From an uncultured Holophagaceae bacterium (GTDB taxonomy: Bacteria > Acidobacteriota > Holophagae > Holophagales > Holophagaceae), in NCBI GenBank assembly GCA_903937385.1, contig CAIZZF010000008.1, positions 62,001-126,000 of the forward strand: DNA of 64,000 nt, read 5' to 3'. Below the pieces are notes generated by a model that searched no databases, was not told where the DNA came from, and worked only from the letters and a program-made list of their open reading frames with translations. This document shows, in pieces, positions 25,207-33,762 of the stretch (within the stretch, counting starts at the first letter, position 1; each line of letters opens with the position of its first letter). A program made the translations under genes and the position numbers.

Positions 25207-25770
25207 GTTTCTTTCTCCCTTGGAGGTGGTGGTGAAGTTGTGGATGGTTGCGGTTGAACTGCAGGTTGCGGATGAAGGGTTGGTCATTCGAATAGGCACC
25301 CCCTGTAGAACTGAAGGACCAGGTCGCTCGGTTAATGGCGATGCCAGTGTCACAAACGAAGCTAGACCTATCCTGGACGTGGCTCAACAAGAAGTGGTGT
25401 TGGACATGACACACCGAATGGTTATATAGCATCAACAAATCGCAGGCTTGTGACACCTCTCAAAATTTATATAAATTATTTATTTTCAATAATTAGAGAT
25501 CATCAATTTAAGAAAAAAAAGTGATTTATTCGATTTTCAGCAACGATTGGTTTCGGGAATGATGACCGACTTGTGACTTTAGCCACACCTCTGTCCAGTA
25601 AAAGTTCCCGCGCCCCGCAAGATTTCCCAAGGCCACCCCCGGAGTGGGCCCGCGGGACCCTGCCACGCTACGAAGGATCAAGGACACCCGGACGGATCTT
25701 TCCTCCCGTGTGATCCCAGACACCGACCCCGCTCGACATACTCTTTCCTGTTGGAAAAACGGAGGTTCGC
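25207..25770. other. Intergenic region between divergent decaheme and iorA genes
   Basis: No gene is seen in these 564 bp. The segment 25456-25545 is strikingly AT-rich for this genome. A 9-bp inverted pair GTGTCACAA (25347-25355) and TTGTGACAC (25448-25456) resembles CRP/FNR half-sites. The iorA ribosome-binding site is GGAGG at 25761-25765. Confidence 0.6.
25423..25456 (-). promoter_or_regulatory. Candidate promoter of the decaheme cytochrome gene
   Basis: A TATATA -10 (25428-25423, minus strand) has GTGTCACAA in place of a -35 hexamer and an AT-rich UP-like tract beyond. It would give a roughly 210-nt 5' untranslated leader. Assignment is by eye only. Confidence 0.3.
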
Positions 25771-27432
25771 ATGATGGAAGGCACTCTGGCCCTGGGAGCG
25801 GAGGCAGTAGGCTGTGCGGCCTTCGACGCCGGCATCAAGGGCGCGTTCGGCTATCCGGGCACCCCCTCAACGGAAGGCTTCGAGTTTGTCGAGGCCATGA
25901 TCAAGGCGGCACCCGAGGGGCGCGTGGCGCAGTGGGCCGCCAATGAGAAGGTGGCCTACGACCTGGCCCTGGGCGTGAGCTACGCCGGGCACCGGACCCT
26001 GGTGACCATGAAGCACGTGGGCCTGAACGTGGCGCTGGACGCCTATGCGAACTCGGCCCTGACGGGCGTGCGCGGCGGCCTAGTGCTGCTGGTGGCGGAC
26101 GATCCTGGCATGCACAGCAGCCAGAACGAGCAGGACAGCCGCCGGCTCGCTGAGTTCGCCTGGCTGCCCTGCCTGGAGCCCAGCACCGTGCAGGAGTGCT
26201 ATGACTTCACCTTGCGGTCCTTTGAGTTGTCCGAGGCCCTGGGCGTGCCGGTCATGGTGCGTCTGGTCACGCGCCTGGCCCACTGCCGCGCGGCCCTGAC
26301 CCGGCAGCCGACCCTGGCTCCCACGGGCCTGGGGGTGGTGCCCCGGTCAAGCGTGCAGGACTGGGTGCTGATCCCCTCCAACGCCCGCCACCGCTACGTG
26401 GAGCTGCTGGCGAAGCAGCCGCGACTGCTCCAGGAGCTGGCGACCCTGAACACCCTGACCGCCGGCAGCGGCCGCCGGGGCGTGGCCCTGGCCGGCATGG
26501 GCCGGGCCTACTTCCAGCAGCTGGCCCTGGAGCACCCGGCCCTCGCCGCCCTGCCCCGCCTGGAGATCGCCGCCTACCCCGTGGACCCCGCGCTCGAGGC
26601 GGCCTTCCTGGCCCAGGTGGACGAGGTCTATGTCTTTGAAGAGGACTACCCGGTGCTGGAGGCCCGCCTGGGCCTGCGCGGCACCTGCCTGGTCCATGGC
26701 CGCCTGGATGGCGCCATCCCCCGCACCGGCGAGCTCACGCCCCGACAGCTGAAGGACGCCCTGGCCCTCGCAACCGAAGCGGGCAAGGCCCCCAGCAGCC
26801 TCGACCTGCCCATCCGCGCCCCCCGCCTCTGCGATGGCTGCGGCCACCTGGATGCCTTCGAGGCCCTGCAGGAGGCCCTGCGCAGCCTGGGGTTGAGTGA
26901 TGCCCGGGTCTTCGGCGACATCGGCTGCTACACCCTGGCGGCCCAGGAGCCCATGAGCGCCATTCACGCCGTGGTCGAGATGGGTGCCAGCATCAGCATG
27001 GCGGTGGGCGCGGCACTCGCGGGGCAGACGCCCGCGGTGGCGGTCATCGGGGACTCCACCTTCGGCCACAGCGGCCTGCCTGCCCTGCTCACGGCCGTGG
27101 ACTCCGGCGCGAATGTCACGATCCTGATCCTCGACAACCGGGTGGTGGGCATGACGGGCCAGCAGCCCAGCCAGGCCCTGGATCGGGTGGAGCGCATGGT
27201 GCTGGGCATGGGCCTTCCCGAAGCCCAGGTCCAGGTGCTGCTGCCGCTGCCGCGGCAGCATGCGGTCAACGTGCAGGCGGTGCAGGATGCGCTGCGGCAC
27301 CCCGGCCCCTCGGTGCTGGTGTTCCGGCGGGAGTGCATCCAGTCCCTGCGCCGGGGCGTCCTGAAGGACCATGATCGCGATGAGAAGGCCCGCCTCGAGC
27401 AGGCCTGCTGCACCCTGGAGGTCCAGCCATGA
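25771..27432 (+). CDS. iorA: Indolepyruvate:ferredoxin oxidoreductase alpha subunit, lacking the C-terminal ferredoxin domain
   Basis: 553 residues; GGAGG lies 5 nt before the first of two ATGs. The N-terminal domain matches IorA (GYPGTPSTEGFEF, VTMKHVGLNVALDAY, DDPGMHSSQNEQDSR). The TPP domain has CDGCGHLDAFEAL, GDIGCYTLAAQEP, VIGDSTFGHSGLPAL and DNRVVGMTGQQPSQ. Typical IorA ends in a two-[4Fe-4S] ferredoxin domain of about 60 residues. Here the chain stops at LEVQP without any CXXCXXCXXXCP motif. The reaction oxidises aryl pyruvates from aromatic amino acids to aryl-acetyl-CoA. It overlaps iorB by 4 bp (ATGA). Confidence 0.9.
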   Translation: MMEGTLALGAEAVGCAAFDAGIKGAFGYPGTPSTEGFEFVEAMIKAAPEGRVAQWAANEKVAYDLALGVSYAGHRTLVTMKHVGLNVALDAYANSALTGVRGGLVLLVADDPGMHSSQNEQDSRRLAEFAWLPCLEPSTVQECYDFTLRSFELSEALGVPVMVRLVTRLAHCRAALTRQPTLAPTGLGVVPRSSVQDWVLIPSNARHRYVELLAKQPRLLQELATLNTLTAGSGRRGVALAGMGRAYFQQLALEHPALAALPRLEIAAYPVDPALEAAFLAQVDEVYVFEEDYPVLEARLGLRGTCLVHGRLDGAIPRTGELTPRQLKDALALATEAGKAPSSLDLPIRAPRLCDGCGHLDAFEALQEALRSLGLSDARVFGDIGCYTLAAQEPMSAIHAVVEMGASISMAVGAALAGQTPAVAVIGDSTFGHSGLPALLTAVDSGANVTILILDNRVVGMTGQQPSQALDRVERMVLGMGLPEAQVQVLLPLPRQHAVNVQAVQDALRHPGPSVLVFRRECIQSLRRGVLKDHDRDEKARLEQACCTLEVQP

Positions 27433-28028
27433 GTGAACCCCGTGTCCACGGCATCGTCCTCTGCGGCGTCGGCGGTCAGGGCGTCCTGTCCCTGGCCCAG
27501 ATCGTCCTCGAGGCCCTGCGCCGCAGCGGCCTCTACACCCTGCAGTCGGAGATCCACGGCATGAGCCAGCGGGGCGGCAGCGTCCACGCCCAGGTCTGCT
27601 ACGCCGAGGTGCCGCTCAGCTCGCCCATCATCGACGAGGGCTGCGCGGAGCTGCTCATCGCCCTGGAGCCCCTCGAGGCCCTGCGCTACGTGGCCATGCT
27701 GCGCATGAACGGCCACCTGGTGGTCAGCGAGGAACCCCAGAAGGACATGGACGGCTACCCGCCCCTGGCCGATGTCTACGCGGCCCTTAAGGCCGTGCGC
27801 GGCGCGCACCTCGTCGACACCGAGGAGCTCGCCCGCCGCCTCCACCACCGGCAGGCCGGGGGCATGGTCCTGCTGGGCCTGGCCTCGACCTTCCTGCCCG
27901 TGCCCAACAGCACCTGGCGCGAGGTCATCGCCCAGCGCTTCGAGCCCAAGGGTTCCCTGATCACCAAGCGGAACCTTGAGGCCTTCGAAGCCGGACGTGG
28001 GCTCGCTCCGGCCAAGACGGGGGCCTGA
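27429..28028 (+). CDS. iorB: Indolepyruvate:ferredoxin oxidoreductase beta subunit
   Basis: 199 residues, normal for the gamma-type subunit of 2-oxoacid:ferredoxin oxidoreductases. The N-terminus has the glycine-rich GIVLCGVGGQGVLSLAQIV, then MSQRGGSVHAQVCY. It also lacks cluster-binding cysteine motifs, so the iorA-iorB pair here encodes no visible Fe-S cluster and must pass electrons to an external acceptor. ATGA overlap with iorA; the downstream synthetase starts one base after its stop, so the three genes form a tight operon. Confidence 0.92.
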   Translation: MSEPRVHGIVLCGVGGQGVLSLAQIVLEALRRSGLYTLQSEIHGMSQRGGSVHAQVCYAEVPLSSPIIDEGCAELLIALEPLEALRYVAMLRMNGHLVVSEEPQKDMDGYPPLADVYAALKAVRGAHLVDTEELARRLHHRQAGGMVLLGLASTFLPVPNSTWREVIAQRFEPKGSLITKRNLEAFEAGRGLAPAKTGA

Positions 28029-28029
28029 G

Positions 28030-30168
28030 GTGGGCGCGGCGGCCGGCTTCCTCCACGAGGCACGGGCCTACGCCCTCCTGGCTTCGGCGGGACTGCGCGT
28101 GCCGCGGCACGGGTTCCTGGAGGCGGGAGCCCTGCCCTTTGCCCCGGGCGAGCCCATCGTGCTGAAGGGCATCGCCGACGGCCTGTGGCACAAGTCCGAT
28201 CGGGGCGCCCTGCACTTCGGCCCCTTCGAGGCCGAGACCCTGGCGGCCACCGCGGCCCAGATGCGGGAACGGTTGGCCGAGCTGCCCTGGATCGGCGGCC
28301 TGGTCTGCGAGCAGGTGCCGTTCCGGCGCCTGGCGGGCCTGCCCACAGAAGCTTTGATCAGCCTCAAACGCGACCCCGAGGCGGGCTGGCTGGTGGTCTG
28401 CGGCATCGGCGGCCTGCAGGCCGACGCCTGGGCCGCCCTGGCTCCGCCCCTGCTCTGGCCCCTGGCCTTCACCACCCCGGAGCAGGCCCTGGCGGAGCTT
28501 CGCGAGCACTGGCTCGGCCGCACCTGGCTGGGCCGCCAGCGCGGCACCGAGGCCCTCACCGATGAAGCGAAGCTGCTGGCCTTCCTGCAGGGCCTGTGGC
28601 GTGCCGCCGAGGGCCTGGCGCAGGCGGGCGTCACCCTGCTGGAGCTGAACCCCGTGGTGCTGGACGGCGACGGCCTGCCCACGGCCCTGGACGGCGTAGG
28701 CACGCTCGAAGCCGCGCCCAGCTCCGCTCCCGCCGCGCCGGACCCAGCCTGGTACCAGGCCCTGCTGAGTCCGCGCAGCCTCGTGCTCGCCGGGGTCTCC
28801 AGCCGCGAAGGCACCGTGGGCCGCATCATCCTGGAGAACGTCCGCAAGTCCCGCCTGCCCGAGGGCGCCCTGCGCATCCTCAAGCCCGGCGCCGTGGACT
28901 TCCTCGGCCTGCCCTGCGTGGCCTCCGTGGCGGAGCTGGCGACCGCGCCCGCAGACCAGCTGATCCTCTCCCTGCCCGCGGCCCAGACCCTGGAGGCCGT
29001 GGAGCAGCTCTGCCGCCAGGGCGGCGGCGCCACGGTGGTCTATCTGGTGGCCGGGGGCCTCGGCGACGGCGCCGACACCGACGGCCTCGGCGCGCGGCTG
29101 CTGGCCTGCCTCGACACGCACCGCCGCGCGGGGAAGTGGACCCCGGCCCTGGTGGGACCCAACGGCCTGGGCCTCTTTAGCCCCGACCTGGGCCTCAACA
29201 CCTTCTTCATTCCCGAGGACAAGCTGCCGCTGAATGCCCAGCCCGGGCACCTGGCGCTGCTGAGCCAGAGCGGCGCCTTCCTCATCACCCGGCTGAGCCG
29301 CCGCGGCGAGCTCCGCCTGCGCGCCGCCGTGGCCATCGGCAACCAGATGGACCTGCGCTGCTCGGACTTCCTGCGCGGCTTCGCCACCGATCCCGCCGTG
29401 CGCGTGGTGGGCGCCTACCTGGAGGGCTTCGCGCCCGGCGATCTCCAGGCCACGGCCCAGGCCGTCCGGGCCCTGCGCGCCTCGGGCCGCCGCGTGCTGC
29501 TCTACAAGGGCGGCCGCAGCCAGGAAGGCATGGCCGCCGCCAGCAGCCACACCGGCGCCCTGGCCGGCGACCACGCGCTGCAGGCCAGCGTGCTGCGCCG
29601 GGCCGGAGCGATCCTCGCCGAGCGCCTGGAGGCCTTCGACGCCGGCCTGGCCTGGCTGGGGGCCTATCCCCAGGGACGACCCGCCACCGTGGCCGTGATG
29701 ACCAACGCCGGCTTCGAGTCCGTGGCTTCCGCTGACCTGCTGGGCGGCGCCTGCCGCGGCGCGAAGCTCTCGGAACCCGAGACCGCCGCCCTGGCTGCCA
29801 CCCTCGCCAGCCAGGGACTCGCGGGCCTGGTGAGCGCCCGGCTGCCCCTGGACCTCACGCCCATGGCCGACGAGGCCGCCTACCTGGCCGCGGCCCGGCT
29901 GCTGCTGGCCACCGAGGCCGAGGTGCTGCTGGTGGGCCTGGTGCCCCTGACCAAGCGCCTGGACACGGTCGATCCCGCAGCCCAGGCGGCTTTCGCTTCA
30001 GCCCTCGCCGAGCTGGCCCGCGCCAGCGGCAAGTGGGTCGGCGTGGCCGTGGAGGGCGGCCCCCTCTTCGACGCCTACCGCGCCGCCCTCCGCGCCGCAG
30101 GACTGCCCGTGTTCCTCACCATGGAAGAAGCCCTCGAAGGGCTGCGCCTCATCGCGAGCGAGCGCTGA
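28030..30168 (+). CDS. ADP-forming acyl-CoA synthetase (ATP-grasp domain first)
   Basis: About 712 residues from GTG 28030, one base after the iorB stop. The N-terminal 220 residues are the ATP-grasp/beta-type module (FLHEARAYALLASAGLRVPRHG, VLKGIADGLWHKSDRGALHFG, LLELNPVVLDGDG). A CoA-binding Rossmann module follows (LSPRSLVLAGVSSREGTVGRIILENV), then ligase modules with GPNGLGLFSPDLGLN, LSQSGAFLITRLSR and SSHTGALAGDHAL, the last near the expected phosphohistidine. The common fused form has the CoA-binding part first, so this is the reversed beta-alpha order. With iorAB it would convert aryl-acetyl-CoA to the acid and make ATP (inference from context). Confidence 0.88.
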   Translation: MGAAAGFLHEARAYALLASAGLRVPRHGFLEAGALPFAPGEPIVLKGIADGLWHKSDRGALHFGPFEAETLAATAAQMRERLAELPWIGGLVCEQVPFRRLAGLPTEALISLKRDPEAGWLVVCGIGGLQADAWAALAPPLLWPLAFTTPEQALAELREHWLGRTWLGRQRGTEALTDEAKLLAFLQGLWRAAEGLAQAGVTLLELNPVVLDGDGLPTALDGVGTLEAAPSSAPAAPDPAWYQALLSPRSLVLAGVSSREGTVGRIILENVRKSRLPEGALRILKPGAVDFLGLPCVASVAELATAPADQLILSLPAAQTLEAVEQLCRQGGGATVVYLVAGGLGDGADTDGLGARLLACLDTHRRAGKWTPALVGPNGLGLFSPDLGLNTFFIPEDKLPLNAQPGHLALLSQSGAFLITRLSRRGELRLRAAVAIGNQMDLRCSDFLRGFATDPAVRVVGAYLEGFAPGDLQATAQAVRALRASGRRVLLYKGGRSQEGMAAASSHTGALAGDHALQASVLRRAGAILAERLEAFDAGLAWLGAYPQGRPATVAVMTNAGFESVASADLLGGACRGAKLSEPETAALAATLASQGLAGLVSARLPLDLTPMADEAAYLAAARLLLATEAEVLLVGLVPLTKRLDTVDPAAQAAFASALAELARASGKWVGVAVEGGPLFDAYRAALRAAGLPVFLTMEEALEGLRLIASER

Positions 30169-30257
30169 CGGCGGAGAGGCCACTCGGGTCCCAGCAAAGC
30201 ACGCTTTCCCTGAGGCCACGTTCAGAGCAGACTCTATTTCGGAGCAATAAGACCGAA

Positions 30258-31028
30258 ATGACCCGCTTCCTGCCCCCCTGGCGCACCCTCCTTCCCGCAG
30301 AGCACGGGAGCTGGTTCATGCTGGGCTTTCCCCTGGTCCTGGGGCTGCTGCTGCGGCCCACGGCGGCGGCGCTCTGCCTGGCCCTGGCGGCCCTGGGCCT
30401 GTTCCTGGCGCGGCCCCCGCTGCGCCGGCTGCGGACGGGCCAGCGGGAGGGGGCGCAGGTCCGGGCGCTCCTGCTCTGCACCGGCCTAGCCCTGGTCTTC
30501 GGCGCCGGGACGCTGGCGCTCGCGGGGCCCCGGTTCCTGATACCCCTGGCCGCGGTGGCACCCCTGATCTTCCTGGCCCTGCGGGCCGATGCCCAGCGGA
30601 CGGTGCGCTCCCTGGCGGTGGAGCTCGCGGCCCAGGGCGCCTTTGCGGGCCTGGCGGCGGCCATGCTCACCGCCGGGGGAGCCCCGCTGGCCGAGGCCGG
30701 GCGCACCTGGGCGCTGGTCACCCTGGTGGGCGGGGCGAACCTGGCCCACGTGCGGCACCTCCTGGGCCACGCCCATGGCCTGGCGGACCAGGAGCTGCGC
30801 CGCCGGGCGCACTCCGTCCACGCCCTGCACCTGCTGCTGCTGGGGGCCTCGGCCTACCTGCTGGCGCCGCGGGGGCCCGCGGGCTTGGTGTGGACCGCCT
30901 GGACGGGCGTGCTCTACCTGCGGGCCCTGCGGCCCTGGCGCCCCCTCGCAGCCCGAACCCTCGGCTGGCGGGAAGGGGCCCTGAGCGCCGTGGGCCTGGT
31001 GCTGCTGTGGCGGGCGCTCGCAGGCTGA
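30258..31028 (+). CDS. YwiC-like polytopic membrane protein
   Basis: About 256 residues starting MTRFLPPWRTLLPAEHGSWFMLGFPLVLGLL. The EHGxW motif in the first cytoplasmic segment and about seven to eight hydrophobic helices match the YwiC-like family, whose function is unknown but which is often near anaerobic respiration or menaquinone genes. GGAG lies 13 nt upstream of the ATG. The gene follows the iorAB-synthetase operon after 89 bp and precedes an Rrf2 gene. Confidence 0.75.
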   Translation: MTRFLPPWRTLLPAEHGSWFMLGFPLVLGLLLRPTAAALCLALAALGLFLARPPLRRLRTGQREGAQVRALLLCTGLALVFGAGTLALAGPRFLIPLAAVAPLIFLALRADAQRTVRSLAVELAAQGAFAGLAAAMLTAGGAPLAEAGRTWALVTLVGGANLAHVRHLLGHAHGLADQELRRRAHSVHALHLLLLGASAYLLAPRGPAGLVWTAWTGVLYLRALRPWRPLAARTLGWREGALSAVGLVLLWRALAG

Positions 31029-31061
31029 GGGCGTGGTCAACGGTCACAACCGGGCTGGACT

Positions 31062-31106
31062 CCGGAATCCCCTCCCGTGAAGCTGGAATCAGAAAAAGGA
31101 TTCCGG
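31062..31106 (+). promoter_or_regulatory. Inverted repeat spanning the ribosome-binding site of the third Rrf2 gene
   Basis: CCGGAATCC (31062-31070) and GGATTCCGG (31098-31106) are perfect 9-bp complements. The second overlaps the AAGGA site just before the ATG at 31108. It may be a paired operator for autoregulation or an mRNA hairpin that hides the ribosome-binding site. Confidence 0.4.
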
Positions 31107-31107
31107 A

Positions 31108-31557
31108 ATGCTCTTTTCGACCGCCACCGGCTATGCCCTTCGTGCACTCGCGGCGCTGCCCGAGGACGGGACCTACTGCCTTGCCAAGGACCTCTCCTCC
31201 CGGCTGGGGCTGCCCGGCCCCTACCTGGCGAAGATCCTCCAGGGTCTGGTGCAGGCGGACATCCTGGCCTCCGTGCGCGGCCCCAAGGGCGGCTTCCGCC
31301 TGACGCGACCCGCCCACCGGATCACCGTCGGCGAGGTCGTGGCCGCCATGGAAGGACCCGATGCCATGGAAGGCTGCGTCATGGGCTTTCCGGCCTGCAA
31401 CGGCGAAAACCCCTGCCCCCTCCACGACGCCTGGTCGGCGGTGAAGAGCCAGGTGAGCTCCTCCATGACCCAGGCCACCATCCGGGATCTGCAGCTCATC
31501 AACCTCCGGCACAAGAAGGAAGCCAAGGATCGGATGCCGAATTCACCTCAGTCCTAG
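31108..31557 (+). CDS. Rrf2-family Fe-S transcriptional regulator
   Basis: 149 residues. The winged helix starts MLFSTATGYALRALAAL and has PGPYLAKILQGLVQADILASVRGPKGGFRLTR. Cysteines in CVMGFPACNGENPC again give CX6CX5C, as in the two Rrf2 proteins at 17.6-18.7 kb, but the rest is diverged. The tail is basic (RHKKEAKDR). It lies between the YwiC-like gene and moeA. Its site may be the inverted repeat at its own start. Confidence 0.9.
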   Translation: MLFSTATGYALRALAALPEDGTYCLAKDLSSRLGLPGPYLAKILQGLVQADILASVRGPKGGFRLTRPAHRITVGEVVAAMEGPDAMEGCVMGFPACNGENPCPLHDAWSAVKSQVSSSMTQATIRDLQLINLRHKKEAKDRMPNSPQS

Positions 31558-31662
31558 GCTATTCGGACTTTAGATTCCTGAATAGACATGGGGAGGTTCA
31601 ACACCCACCCTGACGGCCTCTTCCCGACCGGCGTCCCCCGGGCTGCGGGTAGGATCGTGACC

Positions 31663-32802
31663 ATGGCCATGAGCTGCGACCACCCCGATCTACTGCCCCT
31701 GGAGACGGCGCTCCTGCGCCTCTGGGAAGCCCTGCCGACCCCGGCCCTGGCCGAGGTGCGGGGCGAGCGCGACGATCCCGCCACGGACCGGGCCTCCATG
31801 GACGGGGTGGCCCTGCGGGCCGCAGACGGGAGGCTCCCCCGCCGGCTGCTCGGCACCCTCTTCGCCGGCAGCGATCCCGCGGCCTTCACGGTGACACCGG
31901 GCACCGCCGTGCGCATCATGACCGGCGCCGCGCTGCCCCAGGGAGCGGACGCCATTGTGCCCGTGGAGCAGCTCCGCCAGGAGGGCGACACCATCCACGT
32001 GGCCGTGACGCCCGGGGCGGGTGAGCACGTGCGGCGCCGGGGCGAGCAGGCCCGGGCCGGAGACCTGCTGCTACCCGCCGGGACCCCCCTCACCGTGGCC
32101 CGCCAGGCCCTGCTGGCCCAGGAGGGCCGACCCGTGCCCTCGCTCCGCCGCATCCGGGTCGGCGTGGCCTCCACCGGCGACGAGCTGGTGGCCGACCCCG
32201 CTCCCCATCAGATCCGCGACTCGAACGGTCCCATGCTGGCGGCCCTGGCCCGGGCCCTGGGCGCCGAGCCGGAGCTGCGGCCCGCCCTGCCGGATGATCC
32301 CCCCGCCCTGGCCGCGGCCCTGCGCCAGCCCGGAGACATCCGCATCCTGCTCACCTCGGGCGGCGTGAGCATGGGCGAGCACGACCACCTGCCTGCCGTG
32401 CTGGCAGACCTGGGCGCGCAGATCCTCTTCCACCGGATCCGCCTCAAGCCGGGCAAGCCCATGCTGGCGGCCCTGCTCGGCGACCTGCTGATCCTGGGCC
32501 TGCCGGGCAACCCCGTCTCAGCCTACGTCAATGCCCTGCTCTTCCTGCCGGTGGCCCTGGCGCGCCTGGAAGGCCGGGCCTTCCCGGACCCCTGGCGCCG
32601 GGCCCGCCTGGCGGCCCCCATGAAGCACAAGGGTGACCGCCCCCTCCTGCACCCCTGCCGACTCCTCGAAGGACGGCTGCACCCGCTGCCGGGCAAGGGC
32701 TCCGCCGACCTGGTCACCCTGGCCCAGGCCGATGCCCTGGCCTGGATCGAGCCGGGGGGGATGGAGGCGGGCATGAAGACGCGGTGGATGCCGGTCCTCT
32801 AG
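31663..32802 (+). CDS. moeA: Molybdopterin molybdenumtransferase
   Basis: MoeA inserts molybdate into adenylylated molybdopterin. About 379 residues from ATG 31663 (AGGAT upstream); an earlier in-frame ATG at 31588 would add 25 unconserved residues. Family motifs are MDGVAL (usually MDGYA), FAGSDPAAFTVTPGTAVRIMTGAALPQGADAIVPVE, STGDELV, DSNGPMLAAL, TSGGVSMGEHDHL, RIRLKPGKPMLAALL and LPGNPVSAYV. It is the only molybdenum cofactor gene in the window. Its neighbours suggest a link to anaerobic respiration, but nothing in the window shows which Mo enzyme is served. Confidence 0.95.
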   Translation: MAMSCDHPDLLPLETALLRLWEALPTPALAEVRGERDDPATDRASMDGVALRAADGRLPRRLLGTLFAGSDPAAFTVTPGTAVRIMTGAALPQGADAIVPVEQLRQEGDTIHVAVTPGAGEHVRRRGEQARAGDLLLPAGTPLTVARQALLAQEGRPVPSLRRIRVGVASTGDELVADPAPHQIRDSNGPMLAALARALGAEPELRPALPDDPPALAAALRQPGDIRILLTSGGVSMGEHDHLPAVLADLGAQILFHRIRLKPGKPMLAALLGDLLILGLPGNPVSAYVNALLFLPVALARLEGRAFPDPWRRARLAAPMKHKGDRPLLHPCRLLEGRLHPLPGKGSADLVTLAQADALAWIEPGGMEAGMKTRWMPVL

Positions 32803-32807
32803 CCCTG

Positions 32808-32836
32808 CTCCAAAAGGTCCTGCGGCCCTTTTGGAG
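32808..32836 (+). terminator. Hairpin after moeA
   Basis: 10-bp stem CTCCAAAAGG / CCTTTTGGAG located 6 bp after the moeA stop. No long T-run follows. It shares CTCCAAAA with the next hairpin. Confidence 0.5.
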
Positions 32837-32857
32837 ATAGAAAGAGATCTTTTCCTA

Positions 32858-32886
32858 GCTCCAAAAACGCGCAGCGTTGTTGGAGC
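32858..32886 (-). terminator. Hairpin after the CRP/FNR-family gene
   Basis: GCTCCAAAAACGC / GCGTTGTTGGAGC form a 13-bp stem with one mismatch and loop GCA, just after the regulator's stop on the minus strand. It is probably a terminator between convergent genes. The T-rich part is within the stem. Confidence 0.5.
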
Positions 32887-32891
32887 CGGGC

Positions 32892-33566
32892 TCAGCCTTT
32901 GGCGTATCTCTGCAGCTTCCCAAGATCCAGGATGCGCACCACCGGGAAGGTGCTCTGGATGAGGCCCAGGTCTGTGAGGAGGCGCAGGGCGCGGCTGAAG
33001 GCTTCGCGGCTGGCGCCAATGCACTGGGCCAGGTCTTCCTGGGTCTCCTGGAACTCCACCAGGGACCGGACGGGGTTGGCCTCGTGGGCTTCCAGCAGCA
33101 GCTGGGCCACGCGCTCGGGCACGCTGTGCAGGCTGAGGGTCTCCACCAGCGTGACCAGGTGGCGCACCTTGGCGGTGAAGTGCTGGATGAGCATCTCAGC
33201 CACTTCGGGGTGCCGGTGCACGATCTGCCGCAGGGGCGCGGACGGAATCAGCCAGCACTCGGTCTCGCCGTGGGACTCCGCACTGGAGGCGATGGGCGCA
33301 CCGTCGAACACGGCCACCTCACCCACGCAGTCACCGACCTTGAGGAACTGGAGCACCTGGACCCGACCCCGGCCGTCCGTGCGGAAGACCTTCAGGCCGC
33401 CCTTCACCACCACATAGACGCCCGCCACCTGGTCACCCTGGGTGTAGATGCGGACACCGTTGGGAAAGCGGCGCAGTTCGGCGATGCTGGCGAGTTCCTC
33501 GGCGGCATTCATCGGCAGGCCGGCCAGGAACTCGATCCTTCTCAGATTGAGGACTGCTTGAGGCAT
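32892..33566 (-). CDS. CRP/FNR-family transcriptional regulator
   Basis: About 224 residues from ATG 33566 (GGAG upstream); a longer frame to 33653 would include its own operator. The cyclic-nucleotide-like sensor domain spans about 10-125 (IYTQGDQVAGVYVVVKGGLKVFRTDGRGRVQVLQFLKVGDCVGEVAVFDG), followed by a dimer helix and a HTH_Crp domain (TQEDLAQCIGASREAFSRALRLLTDLGLI). No N-terminal four-cysteine cluster is present, so it is not a classical O2-sensing FNR. The recognition helix GASREAFSRAL is close to the CRP type. A CRP-type palindrome is 49 bp upstream of its start. Confidence 0.9.
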   Translation of the reverse strand: MPQAVLNLRRIEFLAGLPMNAAEELASIAELRRFPNGVRIYTQGDQVAGVYVVVKGGLKVFRTDGRGRVQVLQFLKVGDCVGEVAVFDGAPIASSAESHGETECWLIPSAPLRQIVHRHPEVAEMLIQHFTAKVRHLVTLVETLSLHSVPERVAQLLLEAHEANPVRSLVEFQETQEDLAQCIGASREAFSRALRLLTDLGLIQSTFPVVRILDLGKLQRYAKG

Positions 33567-33614
33567 GGGGCTCCACCGGGTGCTGGAATAGTTATCGCAC
33601 AGTTCAACACGGAA

Positions 33615-33630
33615 TGTGACCCCGGTCACT
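33615..33630 (-). promoter_or_regulatory. CRP-type box, likely autoregulatory
   Basis: TGTGACCCCGGTCACT is palindromic (GTGAC-CCCG-GTCAC). A possible -10 GATAAC (33596-33591, minus) would place the box near -40. It lies directly upstream of the CRP/FNR-family gene. Confidence 0.5.
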
Positions 33631-33762
33631 AGCCCGGGAACTGAACGACCCATACTTTACCGCGACCTAGGAATTTTCTCTCCGAAAATCCTGAATAGGA
33701 CAAGACCCCAGAAGGCCTCAGCCGACCAGGGTCTCTGTTGACTCTTCCCGATGGCTCGGGAG

